From Agapetus fuscipes (Eukaryota; Arthropoda; Insecta; Trichoptera; Glossosomatidae): DNA of 64,000 bases. The notes beneath the pieces are model-generated. The model was given only the letters and a program-made list of their open reading frames with translations, made no database searches and was not told where the DNA came from. How positions within the stretch are numbered: position 1 is the stretch's first letter; the number at the start of each line of letters is the position of its first letter. Of this stretch, positions 1-12,389 are shown one piece after another. The position numbers and the translations under genes are program-made. The DNA lies in contig OX637350.1 in the NCBI GenBank assembly GCA_951799405.1, positions 5,689,852-5,753,851 on the forward strand, read 5' to 3'.

Positions 1-1079
1 AGCGGCGTCTCAGAGTGGCTGTTGATTATACTTAGGTTGAAGGCACTCAGTTATTTTACCATTGTTACAATAAGTGCACGACAAATCTCTCCAATGACAA
101 TAAATAAAAGGTCTGCCTGGTACACCTTGAAGATTCACATGTCAATATTCCCCTACTTTTGCTAGTTTGGTTGCTAATAACGATTTTCACTGGATCAACT
201 ATGTTAATGCGCAAGTAGTGATAGAAATCATTGGAAAAATTTGTCTATGCAGAACAAACAAGTAATTTTCTTTAAATTAACCAAACTTAAATCATAAACC
301 TCCATTAGAAATAATTAAAAAATAATTTAGTAAAAAAATGTATGTACACACACCACTCCAGACTCCTGATCTGATATAACTCTGTTCGTTGATTTGCCTT
401 TTTATATGCTTTTAGAAAAAATACTTTCTATTTAATAGTACTTCACATAAATAATTTATAAACTGTATTAGTTGTATACCTCGCACATTCAAGGTGATCC
501 AAAGTTTAAATATTAATACATTATTCCACACTTAATATACATAATCTAATTTAAAACACTCCTGTAATGTAATACAATACGATAAAAAACAAAATTGAAT
601 ATGTCATTATATAATTTACAATCCTTTGGCTTTACTTGTTGCTTGTCTGTGCGAGTGCGTGTCACGTTGCACACACCAGCACGCGGCCAGCCCAAGCCTT
701 CCCTGCACCACGTCACATGTCCACTTACGCTTCCATACAGGGAACTAATAATATACAAGTTGCATGCGGCGCCACTGAGCACGGCCTTCCCCAGGCTCTC
801 CCACCCTCCTCCCAGTTCCTGCACCGACGCCCAACAAACATTCCTCTTGCTTTCACTCTCTATTTTTGTTTCATTATGAAACACTGTCTGCTTAAATAAT
901 TCAATGTTCTTAAGTATCCAATAGGTACACATAACCTTAAAATTTTAAAACCTTGAGATTGAACAAGTTGATATCTTCAGAAGCGAGTTGTCGATTACAG
1001 CAACCAAGTTCCTGTAGACCGCTCGCAGTAGACCTGGAGAGGACACGGACATAAGCCAACACTTGTGGAGCCAGCTCCT
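1..1079. other. Downstream flank / probable 3'UTR of CrebB
   Basis: The bases just below the CrebB stop codon (down to about 600) are richer in GC than the rest and are probably 3'UTR. No conserved protein is seen: short ORFs on both strands between 546 and 932 overlap one another and have no recognisable domain. Bases 1-540 are AT-rich with no gene seen. Confidence 0.4.
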
Positions 1080-4000
1080 TCACTCGGTTTTCTGTTTGCA
1101 GTACAGCTCCTTGAGGGACTTGAGTTCATCGATGAGTGCTTTATTTTGATTTTCCAAAACTGCCACTCGGTTCTCTAGGCACTTGATGTATTCTTTTTTC
1201 TTTCTTCGGCATTCCCTGGCGGCTTCTCTATTCTTCAATAAGCGCATTTCTCTCTTCCGCGTCTGGTCTTCCAAGACTGGCGGCCCTTGGCCTACTGCAA
1301 CAGAACATCACCCCATTGAAAATCAATACTTGTATTATGGACAAACACACAATCATGGTGATCTGCAGGAATGTTACCTGGAACAAAGAACTGTCCATCT
1401 TGGCTGGTGGTGTACTGCACAATGGCTCCTCCTGACCCTGAGTTGGTCATGGTGAGTGTGTGCAGGCCCTGCTCGTTCTGCAGAGCTCCAGCGGGAATCA
1501 CTGCAACACCAACAGATTATTCAACACCCATCACCCCATTCACTCATCACATCGGTAAATATTGAGGTAAGAAAGTGTGAAAATCCACTACAACACCTTC
1601 TCTCAGGGTCAGTCTCCCCTCCACTACCCCACGCCCTGTATATCCATCCCATCCGGGGATATGTCACAGGACTCGCATGCAAAAGTTATGTGAGATGCGA
1701 GTGGCAGAAGGTGAAGCTACACTTTCCCAAGTGTTTACACAAAGCAAAGGAGGCTCAGAAATTACTGAAAGATTATAGCCGTGAGGGTTTAGGGCTCGAT
1801 GATTTACAAACAAAAATGCAGTGATTCTGAGCGTCTTAACATTTAAGACCTAGAATTCGAGATGCTACAACTGAGACTGTTCGGGAGGCGTTCTCCTGAC
1901 TAAGTGGCCAACCACCTAAAGGCGGAAAAGAATACAGAAAAGTAGAAAGAATGACAGAAAATCCACTACAATTGATAGCATCAAATGCAAATGATAATTC
2001 TGTCGCCTGATGACTTTTGTGTTGGTTTACATTTTGGCAAAGAAAATATCACAAAACCTGGTTAAAAGATACAGAATTCATGTAAATAAATACATTAATA
2101 TCAACAGACATCCAAACAAACTTTTCCCAATAAGCAGCTCACTTACCTGTCGTAGTCAATACCTAGTCTAGCATGCAGATTCCAAATACTTATAAACTTA
2201 GCAATGGCATAATTAAAAGGGAGATGTTATTTGAGCTGGAACTATGTGGAAAAGATTGAGTTGTGTATCAGTAAAAGTGCTAAACAAAAACTGTGGAGAC
2301 AGTTTGTATTGACTATTACGAGTTATTTTAATTCACTCAGAGAGCAGTATCAACATGTTGGATAGACAACACCTCAAAAATCAGACTCACCAAGGAATAT
2401 TAGCATTTCTATAATAATAATCTAAGTTGCAAGGATATATTCATTCAAAGCTCTCAGATGTATGTCCACAAACAAACACGTGTAGTTTGCGCTTACAAAT
2501 GCTGATTGTGTACTTACAAATAAAATCCAAACCTAAAATGAACATAAGCCCTGCAACTCTTGCCGACATTCCCTGAAACAGGGGTGACATTGGCAAAGTG
2601 AACCATTTTTACAGTATGGGTGGTCAGCCTCATACCAACCTATAAGTCAAGGAAATGAAAAATATAAATTAGTTACATGATATGAAAGCAGGCAATTTTT
2701 AATAATATTATTTAATAAATGCCAATTAAGATGTTATATTGTCCTGTAAGAATGCTGCACTGCTTGCTCCATTTTTGGCACAATATAAATATTATAAAAA
2801 TAAATAAATAAAAAGAGTGTATATCATCTGTGTATGATAGACCAAAATTGCTATTTTTTAGTTAAACAATAAGTTAGACACATTTTGTTTTTAATTCATG
2901 CAACAGTAATGTGGTATTTTATAAGTTTTGTTTTATTACAAGGAAGCAGCTTATCATGCCTTGAAAAAAGAATTAAACCAGCACAAATAACATTGACGTC
3001 ACCCAACCGGGTTGCTAGGGTGAAAGTAATGTTTTGTTGTTGGTGGCTAAGGACCCAATTTACCTAGACCTGTGATGTCAGCCCACAGAAAGAAGTTTGT
3101 AACTTGGTTCGGACTACTATTTATGCACTTTCACAAAAATCCACCTAAACGGAGAAATGAAGCATTCTTAGGCGACAACATTCCCCATAGAGTAATGAGC
3201 CCTAAATAATGAATATGTTTTGATATTCTTGCCGTGTTTGGGAAGTGCCCTGTAAGGGGCCGTCCATAAATTACGTCATCATTTTGGCCGATTTTCGACC
3301 CCCCCCCCCTTACAATCATCCTATAGTCATTATCTAATGACCCCCTCCCTCTCTTGCTGTAATAATGGATGAGCTTAATAATTAATAATGTTATATTACT
3401 TACATAATGTTTTGTAGAAATAGGTATTTACAAGAACGAAGTCCCTTTTGGTACTCGTACATCATTTGCCATCATCCGCAGACCAGACTCCCCCCCCCTT
3501 AATGCGAATGACGTAATATATGGACAGCCCCTAAGCACTTTGAGCGCTCACGGAGAGCTTTGTCCGCTTGAGTAGTGAGCTGGACAGTTTGTGTGCGCTC
3601 ACAGTGCTGAAGAGCGCTTTCCAAACACAGACTATGAGTGTGATGGCTGGTATGAGTGGAATGGAAGTTGAATAGTTGTTGGTTGGTTAAGCACGAGATC
3701 ATGGTGACTGCTCTAGGGCCAACGTGTTGAGACTGACCTGGGGGGAAAGACAAGGAAGGCGGCAGAAGCCCTGGGCGCTCGCACCCCCATGAGTGTGCTT
3801 CCAAGCGACTCTCTGCAATGAATCCACCGTTCTGTAAGCTCCTTACAACTGCTGCCTTAACCTACAGGCTAACTAATTACAACTAATAGCTCAATCAAAG
3901 CTACCTCAATTCCCTGTAGTGGGAACCATTGCTGGGAAACTTGGTTATAATGAGCACAGGACGTGGAGGCTTATTATTAAAAATTATTATTAATTTTGTC

Positions 4001-7000
4001 AGATTTCAGTTTTTTATGTAGTGTTTGTTCCTTCATTGATAAAATGATAATTGCCTTGGGTAGAAAAATAGTTGGGTCAGAGAAAATATTGTCAGATTCT
4101 ATTTTCTATCTAATCTGACAATATTTTCTCTGACCCAACTATTTTTCTACCCAAGGCAATTATCATTTTATCAATGAAGGAAACAAACACTACATAAAAA
4201 ACTGAAATCTGACAAAATTAATAATAATTTTTAAAAAGGATCATTCTCCATTTTCTCTGGGTATGCAACTACGCAACTAAGCTACACATATTATGCAACT
4301 TCTTGCCGCGTTATCCCTGGAGGGGTTGCATGTGGCTAGTTGAACCTATTTATTTTTACAGTAAGGGGGCCAGCCTTACTCTAACCACTTCAATTGAAGG
4401 GAGGGTTTCCCAGCTCCCGAGGGGACTGATCATTTATTGTGAAGGCTGAGTAAACCATTGTAGTATTTTATTTTGGTTTTGAAATAAACACCGAAACAGA
4501 AAATCATTTCTAACACCCTTCGTGGGATTCGAACCCAAGCTCTCAGTATGGAATGCAGGCATTCTACCAACTGAGCTTTCAACTGGTTGTAAAATAATAG
4601 CATTAATAGAAATATAAAAATAAATAAACCAGAAATAAGCCACTATGTGCTCCATATAATCAATAAATATATGTATTTATAATATTTATTTAGTGGATAA
4701 ATAAAAAAAAGCCATGCAAATTATATTTAAAAAGAAACAGACTTAGATGCATAGAAGACCAAATGCATGCAGCACATACAGAATGCATGCACAGAAAAGA
4801 TACTCCACTTAGCTGTTATATATATCTTATTTTTCAAGTGCAATAAAAAGAAGAACTACAGGAATAATTGTCAATATTATACCAATTTCTGTTCCGCCCA
4901 GGTCGCTGAGGATCTTCCTATAGGACGGGCGTCTTGTGAGCAGATCCCGCCGTTTCTTGGGGCTTTCATCTTCACTCAAGCTGTCGTCACTACAGGAATC
5001 CATTAATGACTCATTTGAGGCTAATCTAGGCTCCGGTTTAATCTACAACAAAGAAGAAGTAACGCATATAAGCACAACTCAATTCATGGAAATGTATGTT
5101 CACATTATATGAAAAATTCACAGAAAAAATGTAGGTATCGAAGATCTTATGTAATTATAGTCATTACAATATTTTATTAATTTTCTAAGGATGTAAGAAA
5201 TACTAAGATTGTCAAGAGAATCTATGTAATATTTATAATCAGTCCAGGCATTAAGAAATCCAATTCGTAGTCTGCTGATCAACAACCTTATTTCTAATGC
5301 TGACCACAGATGCTACGGTCTACTGCAGAGTTTCAGCCGCGCAGGCAACCAAAGTACACACACACGCACAGCTACACCATACGGGATCTATAATAATCTA
5401 TAATCTAAGTTGCAAGGATATATTCATTTAAAGCTCTCAGATGTATGCCCACAAACCAACACGTGTAGTTCGCGCTTACAAATGCTGAATGTGTACTTAC
5501 AAATAAAATCCAAACCTCAAATGAACATAAGCCCCACAACTTTTGCCGACCTTCCCTGACACAGGGGTGACATTGGAAAAGTGAACCATTTTTTACAGTA
5601 TTGGTGGTCAGCCTCATACCAACCTATAAGTCAAGGAATACGAATAATGAATTACGTTTAAATATAAAAAAGAACAAAACCTTAAATAGAAATCTCTACT
5701 TATCTTGGGATCAATTAAAAGAATTGATTTTTGATATTGCTCCAGTTGGCTGTGCGGGTAGACCTCTTTGATAAGTTTACCATAGCCCATGGAGCTTAAA
5801 TATTACTATTCAATTGCACAAATCTTGTTTTACTTACCCCCAGTTTAATAGGAAAAGGTATCTATAGACGAGAAACACTGTTGAAATGCTTAAAAACTAA
5901 CAAAAACAATGAAATACTGTAAGACAGATGATAAAAAAAATATTAGCCAACAGGCAATATCTCTTGAATCTACAGTTCAAGATGGTGGTTCAGGAGTAGA
6001 AGCAACATTTGAAACGAGAGTTCTCAAAACTATATATTATGGTCCAGTGAGAGATAACAATGGTTGGCGTCCTCGGTATAATAAGGAGCTCTATGACATC
6101 TACAAAGAGCCCCCATGTGATCAGTTCCATCAAAATAGTGCACCTGCAGCGAGCTGGCCACATAATTAGAATGAACGATGCAAATCCCATTAAGCGCCTA
6201 ATACTCTCAGCACCACAGGGACGAAGGAGACCAAGAAGGCCAAAAATTCAATGGATGGACAGTGTCAACGCAGATGCAGCAAAAGCAGATTATGTGGCTG
6301 GAGAGCAAAGGCAATGGACAGGCGAGAGTAGAGAATAATCCTGGATTTAGTCAAGGCCCATCCAGGTTTGTCGAGCTCAGGATGATGATGATGGTTCAGA
6401 AGTAGTACCAAATTGTTGTTTAGGGCCGCAGACAAGGTGAAAATGCCCTGATAATCAGAGGAGCAAGCAATTAGAGAAGAAGTTAACCTGCAGGGTCTGC
6501 ATGGTGCCCTGTGTTGTGTGTATGACGGAGTTGGGCTTGGTGACCAGGATCACATTGGTCTTGGGCAGCTGCATCGTCTGGATGTTGGTCGGTGTTTGGA
6601 TCACCGATTGCTGGTTGGGCTGGATCACAGACTGCACCTACAAAATATAAATATATGTATTTTTTTATGGTTTGTGTATTAACACTGTGAAAATTCATAT
6701 TGATTGATTTCAATATTTTAGAAACAAAATTCTAAAGAAACACGGTTTCTTTTCACAAATATTGATTTATTTTAATTAATAATTACAAACATTTTCGACC
6801 TTGTTGGTCGTCATCAGGTAAAAATACAAAAAAACGTTTGTAATTATTAATTAAAATAAATCGATATTTGTGAAAAGAAACAGTAGAATTTTGTTTCTAA
6901 AATATAAAAATCAATCTATAGATAAAATATTGCAAGTTTTTACAAAATAATGGACAAGTGCTTTAAACAAATAAATTTATGTAGTCGGTGCAAATAAACT

Positions 7001-7703
7001 GGGACAATATTGCAGTGTAACCCAGCCAGGTTGCTAGGAAAAAGCTAACTAATATTTTGTTATTGGTTGTTAAGGTTCTTAGTTACGTAGAGGTGACTTT
7101 TTTGATCAAGAAGATAAATTAAAATTTAAAAAATCCATTCCAAGTCCATTGTACATGTGACAGCACATACTTGGAACGTCGTCAGAATGAATGCTCCAAA
7201 TTAGTTTTTTTCTCAGCGGCAAACATCACAGGTTTATGCAACTAGAGTCCTTGGCAGCCAATAACAAAATATTAACTAGCCTTTTCCCTAGCAACCCAAT
7301 CGTGTTCCCTAGCAACTTCACAACTTTCTATGAAATTTCTCCATTATAAACATTCCCTGTCAAGCAATGGACATTTTTTTTCACTATTATACACATTTGA
7401 AAACGCAGGCATAGTCACACACCTACATATAACTAGGGTCCTTAGAAATCAATAAAAAAATATTTATTTGTCTTTTCCCTAGCAACCTGGCCGTGTTGAG
7501 TCATAATTTTTGTTGTTGGTGGAAAGTGTTCAGGGTATATGACGAGATAAGCTTACTTGTGAGGAAGGCGCCTGCGTGGGCAAGGAGACCTGTACGATGC
7601 TGGTGACAGCAACCACATGCGGCCCCGAGGCGCCCCCAACTGCCACGGGCGGCTTGAGGTCCGCTGAGCCCCCCGCCCCACTGTCTTCCACCATGCCATC
7701 CAT
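1080..7703 (-). CDS. CrebB: CREB transcription factor (CrebB/CREB1), five coding exons
   Basis: cAMP-response-element binding protein, a nuclear bZIP activator phosphorylated by PKA. Coding exons on the minus strand: 7703-7557, 6637-6488, 5042-4883, 1500-1378, 1291-1080; all have GT/AG borders, phases agree, and together they give 263 aa. Exon 2 carries a Q-rich stretch (VQSVIQPNQQ). Exon 3 is the kinase-inducible domain with TRRPSYRKIL; the PKA-site serine is about residue 139. Exon 4 matches the glutamine-rich activation domain (LHTLTMTN). Exon 5 is a complete basic region and leucine zipper (KNREAARECRRKKKEY, then leucine heptads) ending KQKTE-stop. The start MDGMVEDSG resembles the fly CrebB N-terminus; an upstream AG at 7719 implies a non-coding 5' exon. 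The large intron 3 (4882-1501) is full of repeats. Splice variants are known in this family and cannot be excluded. Confidence 0.95.
2420..2653 (-). repeat. Family-A SINE-like repeat
   Basis: Runs from CTAAGTTGCAA to CCTATAAGTCAAGGA, about 230 bp. Read on the minus strand it starts TCCTTGACTTATAGG and ends in an (AGATT)n-type tail. Non-coding; no clear pol III boxes. In the CrebB intron. Confidence 0.8.
3256..3531. mobile_element. PIF/Harbinger-like MITE, 276 bp
   Basis: Terminal inverted repeats GGGGCCGTCCATAAATTACG and CGTAATATATGGACAGCCCC, each flanked by TAA, the target duplication typical of PIF/Harbinger. No coding capacity. It sits in the large CrebB intron. Confidence 0.7.
3977..4234. 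repeat. Near-perfect foldback, 122-bp arms
   Basis: Arms 3977-4098 and 4112-4234 are inverted copies with hardly any mismatches, around a 13-base loop. A transcript would form a long hairpin; the intron transcript of CrebB crosses it. Confidence 0.9.
4355..4585 (-). repeat. tRNA-derived SINE, family C
   Basis: Minus copy: tRNA-like head with box A complement (AACTGAGCT) and box B complement (GGGATTCGAACCC), body with CGGTGTTTATTTCAAA on the coding side, tail GGCCCCCTTACTG. Confidence 0.75.
5389..5640 (-). repeat. Family-A repeat
   Basis: Full-length copy with tail AATCTATAATCTAAG; closest to the copy at 44306-44559. CrebB intron. Confidence 0.8.
6060..6340 (+). mobile_element. LINE C-terminal remnant in CrebB intron
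   Basis: Plus-strand frame reads HLQRAGHIIRMNDANPIKRL then RRRPRRPKIQWMDSVNADA, the usual end of LINE reverse-transcriptase ORFs. No complete element. Confidence 0.6.
6703..6915. repeat. Foldback element with hammerhead-like centre
   Basis: Inverted arms of roughly 100 bp (left arm with a short insertion) meet at a centre holding a minus-strand CTGATGA-C-GACC-AACAA-GGTC-GAAA core (6817-6793). The upstream flank TTTGTGTATTAACACTG recurs next to the elements at 23609 and 57010. Confidence 0.8.
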
Positions 7704-8179
7704 GCCACGGAGGGGCGCCTGCAAACACAAGGTCATCTTACAGGACAATTAGTGACAAATGCTGCATGTCAACAATAATAAATTGCAGTCAACCGTGTCA
7801 GAAGCGCTATAGATAAAGCATACATATTAGCCAGGGTGAACTCATCATCCAAACACCCGACAAACGTCCCTGCGACGTAATTCTAATTTTACACCAGAAG
7901 ATCGGAATATTTTCCGAGACGCCATATTCCACACGAATTTCCATTAAATTTGTCAACACATGTCATGCATCGTCTGTGGAAATAGCGAATATCTAATCAT
8001 TTTTTCAGGGCCAATTTTCCCTGACCATTATGGGTTGTTATTCTTCGATAGTGGATACTCACCAGTTACGTATTCCTCGTCACCGACTTTGCTGTGTTCG
8101 GAGTGGGCAGACTGGATTGTACGTAGTAGCCACGTCAAATACGTTCGGGCTCGTCACTGGCGGAGAACTCCAATGAAGT

Positions 8180-8240
8180 GCGCGTCATTCCAACATGGCG
8201 GCCGTGGGCCTCGCCTCTGCGCCTGCGCACACCAACACTA
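8180..8240 (-). promoter_or_regulatory. Candidate core promoter of CrebB
   Basis: A short GC-rich island in AT-rich DNA, about 0.5 kb upstream of the first CrebB coding exon. It contains a YY1/Pho-like ACATGGCGGC motif (8192-8201) and an NRF-1-like GCGCCTGCGCAC (8219-8230); both are typical of TATA-less promoters. Assignment to CrebB is inferred from position; no transcription start can be read from sequence alone. Confidence 0.4.
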
Positions 8241-8279
8241 TTCTACCGCGGATTGCAAACAACAAACGAAAACGTGATT

Positions 8280-10200
8280 CAAGTGGATTCAACGAATGTT
8301 TTCAAAGTAGATTATTCTTTTACAAAAAAAATATTTCTTTCATTTTTCTTTACATTTTCACAGGTCATATTTATTATTTTCTCAAACTGAAAATAATTAT
8401 CAATGATTCAAACAACTTGAATATTGCTTCTTTTCTTGATCAAAATGAGAGGTTCAAATTTTATAATATGTACTTGCACATTTACTTACCTACTTACTTG
8501 GTTTCCATTGAAATTTGAATCATAATAAGTAAACTTTCTGATTGATGGCGTAATTATCTAAAACATGATAAAAATCGTTTTGTGTACCTACAACTCCAAA
8601 ATGAATCATATTAAAATCTTCTCATATTAAAAACCTCTTAATTCTTATGTGTAACTTTTGGGTCGTAGAACTCAATGGTCAAATCAGTAGTCAAAGGATA
8701 ATAAGCCCTTATGTACATTAATTACCGAGTATCTAAGTTGATAAAAGGTAGGCAGCCTCATTTATTGAATTCGAGTTTTCTACTCGATTCACGTTGAAGT
8801 ATAAAAAACACCCATTTTTATTCAAATAGGTTGGTAGGTACCTAAGTACTACCATCATGTTTTTTTTATGGATCCGCGAATTTTATCAAACAGCCAATTC
8901 CGAGTAGGTATATACGTTATCTACTTCGGCAGACAGGAGAAGCCAATGTGGGCACGTCTGTATTTTTATTCTGAAATAAAAGTTGACGTCATTATCAATT
9001 TACCTGTTTGATAGATAATGTATTTCGGTAGACGGTATAGGTACCTAGTTAGGCTGAAGCATGGCTGAAGCCTGAAGCAAACTCAATACCTGCCTATATA
9101 AGTGTATATTGATAAAGACTATCATAATCACAGAATCATAATAGTCATACAGTACCTTCCAGTGAAATAACCTTCGCGAAAGTGATGCTAAACAGTTTTT
9201 TTTATTGTTCATCCTGTCAACTCCTCAATAAAAGTAGGTTCTATTGATAAAAAAAAATGCGTCAGCAAGCCCTAAATTGTCTTGTTCCCTGTCAAATAAA
9301 TAATATAATGATTAAAAATTATCCAATATTTATTTACTTCTCAAGCAGGTTAGTAAAAATACCTAGGTATAAAGGTACCAAGACACTAAAAATCTTCTAC
9401 TATAGTTTGGTTAAACTTCCTTTATCCAGCCACTATTCCATTAGGGGTGGCCAGTAGCCCCGCAGATAGGTCTCCACATTGTTCTGTCCAAACAAAAATT
9501 TGCTTCTTCCATCTCCTCGATATTCACCACTCTCTTTATGTCTTTACTTCTCTTTTTCTCATTCTTTCCTCGGTCTTCCTCTTCCACGCTTACCTTTAAA
9601 TCAAACGTAAGCTTTAATATTATTTTTGGGCACTTTTTTGACAGTAGGTACACTTCATCGTCCATTCGTTCTAGATGCCTGAACTATCTCATTTTATTCT
9701 TGTGTGCTTTCACTCTCACATTCTCATTTATACCGCATTCATTAATAACCCAATCACTATCTAATCTAAGTTGCAAAAAAATGTTACATTGGAGATTCAC
9801 ATTACATGCATTCTCACAACCAGACACGTACAAGTTCGCGCTTGCACATGCCTCATGTGAACCTACAACATAAAAACAGCTATTATTTTGGTGACTAATA
9901 AAGCTTAATTCGTGCATACCCAGTTTTATTTTTCTATACAAAAAAAATCTTTTATTGTAAGTTCACCTTGAGGAGATGCTTAGTTCCCAAGACCTCACCT
10001 AGAAATGCATTTTTTTTTGTTACTTTTTTTTCTTCAATTTACGCTTTTTTTTAACAAGTTGTGGAACAAAAAGAGACGGGGAAAAATTTGCTAACACCCG
10101 GCTTTTTGTCAGGTCATCAATATTTTATTTTTGATTTCCAAGCAACCATACACACATACATAATCTGATTTATACACATTTATACACATAAACAATACAC
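8280..10200. other. Intergenic AT-rich stretch with LINE remnant
   Basis: No gene is seen. Frequent TAGGTACC-type words are typical of moth genomes. A minus-strand ORF at 9665-9441 ends DRTMWRPICGATGHP, which looks like the decayed C-terminus of a LINE reverse-transcriptase ORF; a partial family-A repeat follows at 9757-9872. Confidence 0.45.
9757..9872 (-). repeat. Family-A repeat, partial
   Basis: Tail half only, ending inside the element near 9872. Confidence 0.7.
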
Positions 10201-10214
10201 ATATTATATTTACA

Positions 10215-10449
10215 GTATGGCTGACCACCCATACTGTAAAAAAATATTCACTTTGCCAATGTCACCCCTGTTTTAGGGAAGGTCGGCAAGAGTTGCAGGG
10301 CTTATGTTCATTTGAGATTGGGTTTTTTATACTGTAGGTCCACATGCGGCATGTGTGAGCGCGAAATTATGGGTGTCTGCTTGTGGGAATGCATTTGATA
10401 TGAATCTCAAATGATACATATCTTTGCAGCTTAGATTTAGATTTAGATT
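10215..10449 (+). repeat. Family-A repeat
   Basis: Plus-orientation copy from GGCTGACCACCCATACTG to the tail TTAGATTTAGATTTAGATT. Confidence 0.8.
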
Positions 10450-10689
10450 ATACACATACATTTGTGACGACAAGCCATCGAGGGAAATTTGTAATGTTCC
10501 GATTCTGTGGTCTGCTTTTCTTGCATTTACCTTGGTGCTACTTTCCTTTTCTGCATTCAAAGTATCCTTCCATTTTACCAAAAATATATCTGCTTACTTT
10601 TGTATCAGAAGGTTGTGTATAACTGAGGCTTGTGGAACAGCGGAACAGAGCGTGTTGAGGGGGGAGCTGTAGGGATGAGGAGGAGGGTG

Positions 10690-11480
10690 GAGGGCAAATT
10701 ACGTCACCGCTAGATGCGTCATCGCCATAATATCTCAGCTACGGACAGCTACCATTACCAAACAGACGACTCCAAATATTTTACCATTTATTTTAGATAC
10801 TACATATAATTTACCTCCTTCAGTTATTGTACGCAGGTACTATAATATGATTTAAACTTTAAAGTCTTAAAATTTTAGTTATAGAATAGTACTTACCTAC
10901 TTACTACCCTAATAAAATAATGAACAATTTACCTATCTACGTAAATTATCACGAGAGGATCGAAGTTTTATTGGTAGTTAAAATAAAATGTACCTAAAGG
11001 TAAAAAAAAAAATGGTATGGTAGCATGGTCGCATTTTTTCGCGCTTTCTTCGAATAGATAACTTATTTTTAAATGAGAAAAAAAAATTAAGGTAATTTTT
11101 CGATGCGAGGTTATTATTTCATACAGTAAAATGCGTTTAAAGTGCAATTTTCTTATTCTCATCCATAGCTATATGACAAAATATTATTTTACAAGTGAGT
11201 ATAGGTAAGTACTTGTGTAAAATAAATAAAAACAAAGTTCAAAGTGGGAGTCATAACAGGACGGGAGATTCAAGGCAAAGCTGTTACGTCATATCCTGTG
11301 AAAAGCACGCGTAGGCACCCTGTAGGGTTGTCATGGAGGAGGTGAAAGAGGGGTTGGGAGTTAGGGTGGGGGTAAAACAGTTGGCCTTTTCCCTTCCCTT
11401 CCCCACACACCCTCCCGAATACCCGTGCAATGACGTCACGCCCCGATGACGTAATGTTGAGTCACACTCTGTGGTATGGG
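10690..11480. promoter_or_regulatory. Cluster of CRE-like sites between CrebB and allantoinase
   Basis: A GC-rich, pyrimidine/purine-tract stretch holding TTACGTCA (10699-10706), TGCGTCA (10715-10721), TTACGTCA (11284-11291), a perfect palindromic CRE TGACGTCA (11431-11438) and TGACGTAA (11447-11454). It lies about 3-4 kb upstream of the CrebB coding start and beyond the 3' end of allantoinase. It could be a distal promoter or enhancer of CrebB. One caution: TTACGTCA also occurs in a MITE terminal repeat (3255-3531). Confidence 0.4.
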
Positions 11481-12389
11481 CGTATGGGGAATGTGGGAGT
11501 TGACTCTCGCAGTTGTTACAACTGCGAAATCAAAACTTTTCAACGCTTTTGTGTTTTGTATGTACCTACCTAAATAGAGAATGGACAATGGACTTCTGAA
11601 ATTTTATTGGGGGGGGGGAAGGGAGAACAATGGGATTTTATTCGGCCTGATTGCTAGGGAAAAGGAAAACAAATATTTTGCTTGACATACTTCCACTTGT
11701 GGGTAGGTACCTACTTATTGTGGTCAATAAATTACTTACTATACAAGTAGGTACTGCAGTCCTGCTTACATTAACTGAATAAAAATAATTTTCAATAAAA
11801 ATAATTTATTTTATGAAATATAAAATTTTCAACAATATAGAAGTACTTAGTATGTGTTATACCTATGTATTAAGTAGTAAGGAATATCTAGATGAAAATT
11901 TAGTAATTTTTAATAATAAAATTATTTATCAATTTTATATGTCATGTAAATGTGTAAGTACTTAGTTCTTTGCAGCTGCAATAAATATAGAGCTTGCAGT
12001 GCTACACAAATTATAATTTAAGCGCCTTTTGGAGTGACTAAGTAGTGCCACTAAATGGCGCTATATACCTACAATTATCCAATTATGATTATTATTATTC
12101 CGTATAGTAAACAATGTGAAAATCCGAATGACTGTAAAACATCTTATTTGATAGTGAAACGTGAAGTTAGCTGTGTTGCTAAAAATTAAGGAGTAGGTAT
12201 TTTTTTAAGGAAAAACAAAATAATTCTTATTGATTTTATTAGTTTGTAGAACCCACGTGTAGACCCTAGCGAACAGCGCTCTTCCCCAATCGTCACCTAC
12301 ATTCAGTATAATCTGTTATTTGTGTAACATTTTTAATATTGTATAATGAAATTCTTCTTCATTTATAAGGACCAGCTGATTCTGAAGAA

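Noticed and set aside
595..932. Overlapping ORFs on both strands
   Set aside because: Probably open by chance in GC-richer 3'UTR; no similarity recognised.
1456..1824. Plus-strand 122-codon ORF in the CrebB intron
   Set aside because: No domain, overlaps a CrebB exon on the other strand, and has no splice or promoter support.
6793..6915. CRISPR-like or rho-independent terminator structures from inverted repeats
   Set aside because: Eukaryotic foldback transposons explain them; no array or bacterial context.
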